The notes under the pieces are model-generated. The model worked only from the letters and a program-made list of their open reading frames with translations. It was not told where the DNA came from and made no database searches. From the NCBI GenBank assembly GCA_964638715.1, contig CAZWZF010000017.1:1-64000 (forward strand): a DNA stretch of 64,000 nt, written 5' to 3'. This DNA is from JBAXQQ01 sp037131695. GTDB taxonomy: Bacteria > Armatimonadota > Hebobacteria > CAIYQO01. This document shows positions 57,801-64,000 of this stretch, piece by piece. A program made the position numbers and the translations under genes. Numbering within the stretch: position 1 is the stretch's first letter; each line of letters starts with the position of its first letter.

Positions 57801-58707
57801 CGAGGGTGGCGAACCGTTTAACGGTGTATTCGTGAAACAGGTTGACGGTAAAATCAGGCTGACCACCGGAATGGCGCGCGAAGCAGCGATGATACTGGAA
57901 GTCAAGGGATTGGAGACTATTGAGAAAATTAAGCCGCTTGAATTGAAACTGGATATGGCAACCATCATCAAGGCTGACGCTGAAAATATGGCGCGGGCAA
58001 AAGTAGCGACAGAGCCAAAAGTATACAATCTTGTACGCGCTGCAGTCGCTCCAAAGATTGATGGCAATCCGGTGGAATGGAAAGATGTTGCGGCGATGCC
58101 GATAGAACGCAAAGGCCAGCCAGATAATGGCAGTGTGAAACTGACTTATGACGATGTGAATTTATACGCGTTATTCGAAGTATCCGACTCAACACCGTGG
58201 ATGAATGAAGGTAAAGATTTCACCCGTCTGTTCAAGACTGGCGACGCGGTGGATATCCAACTCAGCAACGTTGCCGGCGGCAAATTGCACAATGACCCGA
58301 AAGCAGGCGACCTGCGGGTAGTGATATCGCAATTGCAGGGAAAACCGGCGGCGGTATTAATGATTCCGGTAGACCCAACCGCGCCGAAAACATTATCGAA
58401 AAACTACACCACCGGTTGGACCAAGCATTTTGACCGGGTAGAACAGCTTGCCGACGCCAAAGTTGCGGTGAAAATAGACGGCAAACGCTACTTCGTAGAA
58501 GCAGCAATCCCGCTGGCAAACCTTAACCTGACACTGAAACCCGGCACCTCAATCCGCGGCGACGCCGGCTTCATCTCATCCAACGCCCTCGGCATCATCA
58601 ACGTCGCCCGCACCTACTGGTCAAACCAGGCGACCAACCTGGTGAACGACGAACCCCTCGAAGCCTGGCTTTATCCTAATAGTTGGGGTGAGATTGTGGT
58701 TAAGTAA
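54823..58707 (+). CDS. Giant secreted CBM9 / FlgD-Ig / beta-propeller protein
   Basis: A 1294-residue exported protein. ATG 54823 follows AAAGGAATC and opens a signal peptide (KKNLLFLFLITFLFVLLIPAFAG split by the Lys pair). Residues ~35-245 are a CBM9-like sandwich (ITIDGNLKDWDLSG, VAAMWDKDNLYLAAKW). A FlgD-type Ig fold follows (~270-365; GKPVSPGKYKIVG). The middle is a propeller of NHL/PQQ-like blades (VGLAVDLDGNLVTADGG, AVAVDSKGNIWVVEQ, LGVDAKTGNVRWSY). The C-terminus (~1065-1290) is a second CBM9-like domain (PKIDGNPVEWKDV, VKLTYDDVNLYALFEVSDS). No catalytic residues are recognised; it is probably a surface glycan-binding protein. Confidence 0.82.
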   Translation: MKKNLLFLFLITFLFVLLIPAFAGENMIGRQSQNEGIKVLPAKGKITIDGNLKDWDLSGRIWSFADSNVRNRFSVEVAAMWDKDNLYLAAKWKDPTPMFSMINPAFNPQEGWKSDSWQMRVLTDQISHVTTWYYGEKNMPAMHVTHAANGTGDPQFLLFKENSTELGQGVEMAYQMDADKKGYVQEIKIPWEIIYKKVPEIKAGLIFKLGNEFLWGDPTGKVWPIHRYADNMQTGVTSREFYWTNTRAWGNAELVAAGNVPIRQYISDVEKLLGTLPIRVTIPAKAARFTIAIDAEDGHRIRNLAGDFVPEDYTVSVKKGQRVVEVMWDCLDDNGKPVSPGKYKIVGLSQDGIGAEYDMCFYNPGTPPWQTVSGAGAWGADHTGPSSVVTSGDWMILGCPAVEGGSGIFAIAPDGKKKWGEKRGAPVIAADANYVYAITTSAYTEGAFCRFDKATGANKPFIIDGKVRPFELMLDDIFGEKIKSKVTSVAVNAGIIVMALNDGTLAFLDADSAAMKKTLKIKDAGITSLAINNKEGKLFAVQSGKLVSLNMETGETTAIPAQGLGKAVGLAVDLDGNLVTADGGSDCQVKAYTTTGIPVYTCGKKGGRPIRGTWDPETMRQMSAVAVDSKGNIWVVEQCETPRRVSVWGKNGKLVRDYIGNSGYAGTDCFLHDEDPTLAYAGPVEMKLDRANNSWKVTQVLWVPDFAEGERFFASPHSAGDWGQSSIITSSASGKKISYLYAYKGPSVVFMKRGGSWQPVAAIGSVADFRVDEPSVPDPFVGQNPKDGVYWNDNNRDGKVTLNECTIVKGGLQYGASWAGFLGADMSIYGHGLVRYKPIRFTDDGAPVYGPDSLINLGGGYNGSLAPAGNTDLLFCLTYNNYPGPTPGMLGVDAKTGNVRWSYPNPYPGVHGSHNATMPKPGLMIGAQKICGAVKVSDKIGYVALVRGNLGQDFLFTDDGLYVGALFQDGRLPSDGLPDKEISLRGMPMEGFSEGGEPFNGVFVKQVDGKIRLTTGMAREAAMILEVKGLETIEKIKPLELKLDMATIIKADAENMARAKVATEPKVYNLVRAAVAPKIDGNPVEWKDVAAMPIERKGQPDNGSVKLTYDDVNLYALFEVSDSTPWMNEGKDFTRLFKTGDAVDIQLSNVAGGKLHNDPKAGDLRVVISQLQGKPAAVLMIPVDPTAPKTLSKNYTTGWTKHFDRVEQLADAKVAVKIDGKRYFVEAAIPLANLNLTLKPGTSIRGDAGFISSNALGIINVARTYWSNQATNLVNDEPLEAWLYPNSWGEIVVK

Positions 58708-58715
58708 AAGAATGT

Positions 58716-58740
58716 AGGGGCAACCCATGTGGTTGCCCCT
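58716..58740. repeat. AGGGGCAACC / GGTTGCCCCT palindrome
   Basis: A perfect 10-bp stem with five-base loop directly after the secreted-protein gene. No T-run follows, so it is more likely a repeat element than a strong terminator. GAGTTATG/GGGAGTTATG tracts follow to 58785. Confidence 0.75.
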
Positions 58741-58865
58741 GATGTGAGTTATGTGAATTATGGGAAAGATGGGAGTTATGTATTTTTATCTTTCCCTTTT
58801 CTTTTTATAATACATTGTGGTAATATTTACTTATAAATTAGTTTGTATAGTTAAGGAAGCTAATA

Positions 58866-59642
58866 ATGACTAAAGAAAAATTTTCATGGCTTGTAGCTAT
58901 GCTTTGTTGTTCATATTTTATGTATTCAATGTTGATAACTATTTCATCAATGTATTCATATGGTAATTTTCCTTCTATTCATTTTGTTCTTGCATTATTA
59001 TCTTCAGTTATTGCTCTAACACTATTTAAAAAAAATAGTATAGGAATGAAGCTTTCAATTATATTTCCAATTGTAATTATTACCGTTAATTCTTTGAGTA
59101 ATACTGAGTTTAGCATATTAATGTATGTAGCGATAATTCCATCCTTCATAATAAGTTTATATCTAAAAGATAAAGTGCGTGAGTTTAGTGATGAAATATT
59201 AAATGATTCAGGGAAATCAGGTAAAAGTGTTGGTATGAAAATCTTATCAATTATTTATTCTGTCAGTATCCTTTCTCTCGTACTATCTGTTTTTTATTTT
59301 GATCAGAATATTAATGTAATCTATTTTTTAAGTATAATTTCATTTTTGGTTATTTTTCATGGTATGTTGTTTTACGTTGGCAACGAAGTTGCACGAAAAA
59401 TTGCAGTTTTGTTTCCTTTTGTATTATTGTTTTACCTCATTTTATTTATATTAACTTCGTGGAATTCGCTGACTGATGGATTTTTCGGAGCCTTACAACT
59501 CTATATTTCTTCAATATATGGTTTTGCAATATTTATAATTCTATTTCTTTTATCCCTTCCACATTACAAATGGAAAAAGAAGTTAAAGGTAGCTGAATCC
59601 GTTACTGATATAATCGCAAAGAATGATACTCATAATGATTAA
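58866..59642 (+). CDS. AT-rich polytopic membrane protein
   Basis: A 258-residue protein with about seven or eight hydrophobic segments (e.g. ~10-30, 38-52, 62-80, 83-97, 124-145, 150-170, 176-198, 215-238) and a short polar C-terminal tail. AAGGAAGC lies before the ATG. The gene is AT-rich unlike the neighbours on both sides and has no recognised family. Isolated between repeat tracts; probably acquired. Confidence 0.72.
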   Translation: MTKEKFSWLVAMLCCSYFMYSMLITISSMYSYGNFPSIHFVLALLSSVIALTLFKKNSIGMKLSIIFPIVIITVNSLSNTEFSILMYVAIIPSFIISLYLKDKVREFSDEILNDSGKSGKSVGMKILSIIYSVSILSLVLSVFYFDQNINVIYFLSIISFLVIFHGMLFYVGNEVARKIAVLFPFVLLFYLILFILTSWNSLTDGFFGALQLYISSIYGFAIFIILFLLSLPHYKWKKKLKVAESVTDIIAKNDTHND

Positions 59643-59690
59643 AGAAAAATGGATATGGTTTTATAATGAGAATTAAGCTGCCGAACTGCG

Positions 59691-59712
59691 GAATGCCGGG
59701 GACGGCATTCCC
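59691..59712. repeat. GGAATGCCG / CGGCATTCC palindrome
   Basis: A perfect 9-bp stem with four-base loop, followed by CTACAATAG. It lies between the AT-rich membrane gene and the GH20-like gene. Confidence 0.75.
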
Positions 59713-59782
59713 TACAATAGATTTGTGGTTTTAAAGTATGTTATATTCATAATTTATAAAGGTTAAATTTACTCTTTTTCAT

Positions 59783-59811
59783 TTGACAACCACCACGTCA
59801 TTTATCATACT
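59783..59811 (+). promoter_or_regulatory. Promoter of the GH20-like gene
   Basis: TTGACA, exactly 17 bases, CATACT; about 49 bases before the start codon. Confidence 0.7.
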
Positions 59812-59859
59812 AACAATATATTCAAATGAGTGCTGCAAAGTGCTGTAAGAGAGAATAAA

Positions 59860-61716
59860 ATGACTGCTTTTAACATTGATTTTGATGCTTGTCCTGTTGA
59901 ACTGCGTGACGGTTTGCAGGAGATTATTGCCCATCGCATTGACCGTTTTGGTGATGGTATTCTGCTTAGTTTCATACCGGGGAATGAAGGCTTTGCCATT
60001 ACTGCTATTGATGATGAGGTAACTATCAGTTATGGCACTAAAAGCGACGCTTTTCGCGCTTTAGGATGTATATTAGGCGGAACTACTGCCGCTGAACAGA
60101 CATCAAGTTTTAATATGCTGGGGGCAATGATAGATGTGTCGCGTAACGGCGTTTTGACGGTGCCGGCGGCAAAGCATTTTTTGCGTTGCTGTGCGCTGAT
60201 GGGCTTGAATATGATTATGCTCTACAGCGAGGATACCTATGAAGTGCCGGGGGAACCGTTTTTTGGCTATCTGCGCGGGCGATACAGTCAGGCGGAATTG
60301 AAAGAGTTGGATGATTACGCTTTTAATCTGGGCATTGAGATGATTCCCTGTATTCAGACACTGGCGCACCTGGAGCAGATATTGCAATGGCCGGTTTATG
60401 AAGAAAGGCGTGATACCGGTGGCATACTGGTAGCCGAAGAAGATGAAACCTATGAACTGGTGAAAAAACTGGTAACCGCCGCAACTGCTCCTTTCCGAAC
60501 CAGGCGCATTCACCTGGGAATGGATGAAGCCTGGGGATTGGGCAGCGGCGAATTCAAGAAACGCCATGGCGAGAAAAGCGGTTTTGAAATAATGAATACT
60601 CACCTTGCCCGGGTAAAAGCAATCTGTGCTGAACTTGGGGTAACGCCGATGATATGGGGTGATATGTACATTCACCTGGCGTCTGCAACCGGCAATATTT
60701 ACGACTACAGCAGCAAGATTCCCCAGGAAGTCATCAATAAAATTCCCACTGGTGTAGACCTGGTTTATTGGGATTATTATCACACCACCACCAGCGATTA
60801 CGAACAGGGTATCGACTTGTATAACCAATTAGGCGCGCCTTTGCTGATGGCTGGCGGCGGGTGGACATGGAATCATTTATGGGCGCATTTGCCATACGCT
60901 TTCGCCGCCACCAATGCCTGTATGACAGCATGTAAATCCAAAGGCGTTAAGGATTATTTCATCACGCTGTGGGGTGATGACGGCATGGAATGCGACGTCT
61001 TTTCCGCATTGCCGGCACTGCAATTAGTGGCAGAACATGCCTACGCCGATAAAGTCTGCAGTAAGGCGTTGGCGTCTAATTTCCTTGGCGCCTGCGATGG
61101 CGATATTGAGGCATTTTTTACCGCGTCAAAGATAGATTACCTGGCAGACCGGCATGACGGCACCAAAGGCCCGGACAATATGTGCAAATGGCTGCTGTGG
61201 CAGGATCCGCTGTTATCCATTACCGACCCGAATATCGACACCGATTTGCGGAGTTATTACACAAATATCGCGGAAAAACTGGAAATGGCGATGGCAGAAC
61301 CGGGATTAAACCAACGATTACTGTTTCCCGCTGCCATTGCCCGGGCATTGTCATTAAAGGTTAACCTGCGCCACGATTTGCATAACGCGTATATTGCCGG
61401 CGACAAAGCTACATTGCGGACATTGTTGAATACTGATGTTGCAGATACCTGTGTAGCCATCGATAAATTGTGGCGCATTCACCGCGATGTATGGATGAAT
61501 ACCTACACACCATTCGGCTGGGAAGTTATAGAACTGCGCTACGGCGGAATCCGCACCCGGCTTACTACTATGAAAGAACGGTTGGAAGATTATCTGTGTG
61601 GAAAATTGGATAGCATACCGGAATTGGAAGTAGAATTGCTGAAGATTTGGGACACAGAACTCGAACACGTCTCGCCGCATCGCGGAAGAGTGCAGACACC
61701 GAGTTGCATTAAGTAA
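59860..61716 (+). CDS. GH20-like beta-N-acetylhexosaminidase
   Basis: A 618-residue cytoplasmic hydrolase. Start at ATG 59860, with AGAGAATAA upstream. After a short N-terminal domain (~1-75) a TIM barrel begins with MIDVSRNGVLTVPAAK; the acid/base region is HLGMDEAWGLG, carrying the adjacent Asp-Glu pair that defines GH20, and later strands read MIWGDMYIHL and DLVYWDYYH. A long helical C-terminal part (~430-618) follows. Expected to remove terminal GlcNAc or GalNAc residues by substrate-assisted catalysis. No signal peptide, so it acts on imported oligosaccharides. The next gene starts 50 bases on. Confidence 0.82.
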   Translation: MTAFNIDFDACPVELRDGLQEIIAHRIDRFGDGILLSFIPGNEGFAITAIDDEVTISYGTKSDAFRALGCILGGTTAAEQTSSFNMLGAMIDVSRNGVLTVPAAKHFLRCCALMGLNMIMLYSEDTYEVPGEPFFGYLRGRYSQAELKELDDYAFNLGIEMIPCIQTLAHLEQILQWPVYEERRDTGGILVAEEDETYELVKKLVTAATAPFRTRRIHLGMDEAWGLGSGEFKKRHGEKSGFEIMNTHLARVKAICAELGVTPMIWGDMYIHLASATGNIYDYSSKIPQEVINKIPTGVDLVYWDYYHTTTSDYEQGIDLYNQLGAPLLMAGGGWTWNHLWAHLPYAFAATNACMTACKSKGVKDYFITLWGDDGMECDVFSALPALQLVAEHAYADKVCSKALASNFLGACDGDIEAFFTASKIDYLADRHDGTKGPDNMCKWLLWQDPLLSITDPNIDTDLRSYYTNIAEKLEMAMAEPGLNQRLLFPAAIARALSLKVNLRHDLHNAYIAGDKATLRTLLNTDVADTCVAIDKLWRIHRDVWMNTYTPFGWEVIELRYGGIRTRLTTMKERLEDYLCGKLDSIPELEVELLKIWDTELEHVSPHRGRVQTPSCIK

Positions 61717-61765
61717 TTTTACATCGATTAATAGGATTAAAAAGTCGAGTCGCAGGGAGAATACC

Positions 61766-64000
61766 ATGGTTAAACAAATTACCCGTCATTTCATCATTTT
61801 AATGGTGATGTTTTTTGTTGTTGCGGCTTTTACTGCGGAGCTGCTGAATGGTTGGGAATCTGTGGAACCGGGTGGCAATGCTCTGCGTGTCAGTATTTCA
61901 TTTACCGCTGATGGCCAATACGGCTGGACCAGCGGAATTTGCAACATCAGCCACACCGCAAATGGCGGTAAGAGTTGGGTTAGCCAATGGAAGAAAGGCG
62001 GCAATGACGCGTATTGGTTTAACAATATCGTCGCTATATCCGATCAGGAAGCGGTAGTCACTGGTTTCCCTTATGGCACACAGCAACCGGGGATAGTTAT
62101 GCGCACCACAGATGGCGGTACGACATGGAGTTCAGTTAAAGTTGGTACTGTTACCGCCGGTATGGGATACAGTTCCTTAGTTTTCACACCCGACCGCAAA
62201 GTTGGCTTTCTTATCTCCAACCGCGAGGGATTATTCCGCACTCATGATGGCGGTGTAACCTGGGAAAAAGTACGGCAAGTTACTGGCTGCGAGCCGTGCT
62301 GGGTTGCCACCCGCTGTAATATTTCCGCACCGGATAATAATACAATTTTTGTCGGCTGCAGCGGTGCAATGGCGTGCAGCACTGACGCTGGCGAAACCTG
62401 GAATACGCTGCCATTCCCAGAATCGAAAGGGAAAATGTATGCATCGGTAAATTTCGCCAATGCGCAGCACGGATGGATATTCCTTCATGGCGAACCCAAA
62501 CCGTGGGAAACTTCAGACGGCGGGAAAACCTGGACAGCAAGCAATGTTCCGGGGATGACCGCGTTTATTGATACAAATACCGGCTGGGCAATTAGTGGTC
62601 TTGATATTGTAAGCACTAAATATGGTGGTAAAACATGGGGTGATCCGGTGCGGGTGGGTGGCACGCAAACACGTCCGGTGAGCATAATTTGCACTAAAAC
62701 CCATATATGGGTAGTGGGTGGACAGGAAGGAACCGGAGACGCATTTCTTGCCCGCAAATTATTGCCGGGGGTAAAAGAAGATGTGCCTGCTGCTGGGGTG
62801 ATACCGATAAAATTTAATATGCCGCAGGCGGGTTACGCGACTATTCAGATAATCAATGATAAAGGCGAAGTGGTTGAAAATGTCGCTGCCGGTCGTCAAT
62901 TCCCCGCCGGTGATAATACGGTATGGTGGGATATGTCGACATTGGACGATTTCTGGCAGCCATTTACCCGCAGCAATCCGTGGCAATATGACTCCCCGAC
63001 TACCGCGGAAAAGATAGCCGCGCCGGGAAATTACCGCTGGCGGGGAATCTGGCATCCCGGATTATCGCTTGAATACCAGTATTCGTTTTATCCTTTGAAA
63101 AAACATGGTCAGGCTTGGATAACGCCGGACAACACCGGCGGTTGGCTGGGCGACCACAGCGCGCCGCAAGATGTAATTCGCACCGGCAGCACTATATGGC
63201 TGGGGGCATTTTGCGAAGGCGGCAACTCGCTGCTGGAATCCGATACTGATATGAAAAAGTTATGGGGTATCGGCCGTATAGAACTTGCCTGTCCGCGGGT
63301 ATTGGCAACAGATGGCACTGCTGTTTATTTCCTTGAACAAGGCGGCTGGCTTGGGTTTTCCAACCAGTCACTGGCTATCATCAGTGTGGATATTAAAACA
63401 AAAGTCGCAAGACGCATATTGGCGGTATCCAGCGACGATAAATCCAACGATTTTAAAACCGGCAAAGATGATGGATTTCAGCAGGGGTTTGTATCTGCGG
63501 ATGATAAATCAGTTCGTTTTAAATCAATCGAAGGTCTGGCAATAGTCGGTAAAACAGCATGGATAGCTGACCGCGAATTGAATACAGTTATCGTATGCGA
63601 CATTGCGCCAAATCTGAACAAAACAGATGAGAAAGTGCATATTATCAAGAAAATTATGGTGGAAAAACCGGGACGTTTACGTTTGTGTCTGGACGGGAAA
63701 GTTGCCTGCATAAATAAAGATGGCGTTGTAATTATTAATCCGACTGATTACATTGTCACCCCGATTGTTACTGGTTGCACTAATCCGTTGGGGTTGGCCG
63801 TCGATGAATCAGGCAATTATTACGTCGGTGAGATGGACCCGGTACATCAGGTTAAGGTGTTTGGCAAAGACGGAAAACTGATACGAACCATTGGCAAACC
63901 TGGCAAGCAAAAAGTTGGGCCATTTGATATAAATAACCTGGAGTCGCCATCTGGAATAGATGTCGACGCGAAGGGTAATGTCTGGGTGTGCGAGTTTACT
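61766..64000 (+). CDS. Secreted Asp-box / FlgD-Ig / NHL protein, truncated by the window
   Basis: An open frame of at least 745 residues with no stop before the window end. CAGGGAGA precedes the ATG, and FIILMVMFFVVAAFTAE is a signal peptide. The first ~330 residues form a BNR/Asp-box propeller (TTDGGTTWS, THDGGVTWE, STDAGETWN, TSDGGKTWT). A FlgD-like Ig segment follows (IKFNMPQAGYATIQIINDKG), then NHL-type blades (NPLGLAVDESGNYYVGEMD, SPSGIDVDAKGNVWVCE) running off the end. It shares the Ig-plus-NHL plan with the protein at 54823-58707. Probably cell-surface or extracellular. Confidence 0.85.
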   Translation, partial: MVKQITRHFIILMVMFFVVAAFTAELLNGWESVEPGGNALRVSISFTADGQYGWTSGICNISHTANGGKSWVSQWKKGGNDAYWFNNIVAISDQEAVVTGFPYGTQQPGIVMRTTDGGTTWSSVKVGTVTAGMGYSSLVFTPDRKVGFLISNREGLFRTHDGGVTWEKVRQVTGCEPCWVATRCNISAPDNNTIFVGCSGAMACSTDAGETWNTLPFPESKGKMYASVNFANAQHGWIFLHGEPKPWETSDGGKTWTASNVPGMTAFIDTNTGWAISGLDIVSTKYGGKTWGDPVRVGGTQTRPVSIICTKTHIWVVGGQEGTGDAFLARKLLPGVKEDVPAAGVIPIKFNMPQAGYATIQIINDKGEVVENVAAGRQFPAGDNTVWWDMSTLDDFWQPFTRSNPWQYDSPTTAEKIAAPGNYRWRGIWHPGLSLEYQYSFYPLKKHGQAWITPDNTGGWLGDHSAPQDVIRTGSTIWLGAFCEGGNSLLESDTDMKKLWGIGRIELACPRVLATDGTAVYFLEQGGWLGFSNQSLAIISVDIKTKVARRILAVSSDDKSNDFKTGKDDGFQQGFVSADDKSVRFKSIEGLAIVGKTAWIADRELNTVIVCDIAPNLNKTDEKVHIIKKIMVEKPGRLRLCLDGKVACINKDGVVIINPTDYIVTPIVTGCTNPLGLAVDESGNYYVGEMDPVHQVKVFGKDGKLIRTIGKPGKQKVGPFDINNLESPSGIDVDAKGNVWVCEFT

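Overview
The window reads as a chromosomal segment of a diderm, anaerobic or microaerobic, polysaccharide-using bacterium, probably from an uncultured lineage. Secreted multidomain sugar-binding proteins, SGNH esterases, glycoside hydrolases (GH35-, GH20- and alpha-galactosidase-like), URO-D family proteins, a sensory [FeFe]-hydrogenase, a Rex redox repressor, BshA (bacillithiol synthesis) and a DUF5679 zinc protein occur together. That mix would fit Armatimonadota or the PVC group (Lentisphaerae-like), but the sequence alone does not settle the phylum. No rRNA, tRNA, CRISPR array, transposase or phage gene was found.

Layout. 0.1-3 kb: Fe-S aldo/keto reductase and GH35 enzyme, then an AT-rich leucine-rich orphan. 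4-9 kb: FtsH with two upstream envelope genes (minus strand), divergent from prfB. 9.3-17 kb: a tight five-gene run of an unusual ketosynthase, a methyltransferase, two histidine kinases and a REC-HD-GYP regulator. 17-23 kb: a secreted orphan, a ten-repeat WG protein, and an AT-rich pair (tandem FGE-sulfatase-domain protein with a J-like head; GGCT-fold protein). 23-28.6 kb (minus): two URO-D proteins, a DUF362-ferredoxin, MarR, a YHS-like protein, a tandem ACT protein and a 45-residue protein. 28.8-34.3 kb: ftsE-ftsX, a membrane TPR protein, rplU-rpmA (minus), a second TPR protein and bshA. 34.4-37.5 kb: an AT-rich membrane orphan, an acetylxylan-esterase-like hydrolase, a DUF5679 protein, a CobW-family GTPase. 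37.6-47.2 kb: a giant LamG-like secreted protein, two SGNH hydrolases, a LacI regulator, and an internally deleted sialate O-acetylesterase remnant, surrounding rpsB-tsf. 47.2-51.4 kb: a probable small RNA and the rex / thioredoxin-like ferredoxin / hydS / PP2C phosphatase module (minus). 51.8-64 kb: alpha-galactosidase-like hydrolase, thpR, a 1294-residue CBM9/FlgD-Ig/propeller protein, an AT-rich membrane orphan, a GH20-like enzyme, and a secreted Asp-box/NHL protein cut off by the window end.

The two systems that most deserve attention are the ketosynthase-methyltransferase-kinase-HD-GYP operon, whose ketosynthase keeps the nucleophile Cys but has lost the second His, the Lys and the Phe gatekeeper, and the HydS/Rex sensory module with no catalytic hydrogenase beside it in this window. 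The intergenic DNA is crowded with short palindromic and low-complexity repeat families, several present in two or more diverged copies; one 42-bp hairpin pair shows a compensatory base-pair change. A handful of visibly AT-rich single genes sit between GC-balanced neighbours and look like recent arrivals.
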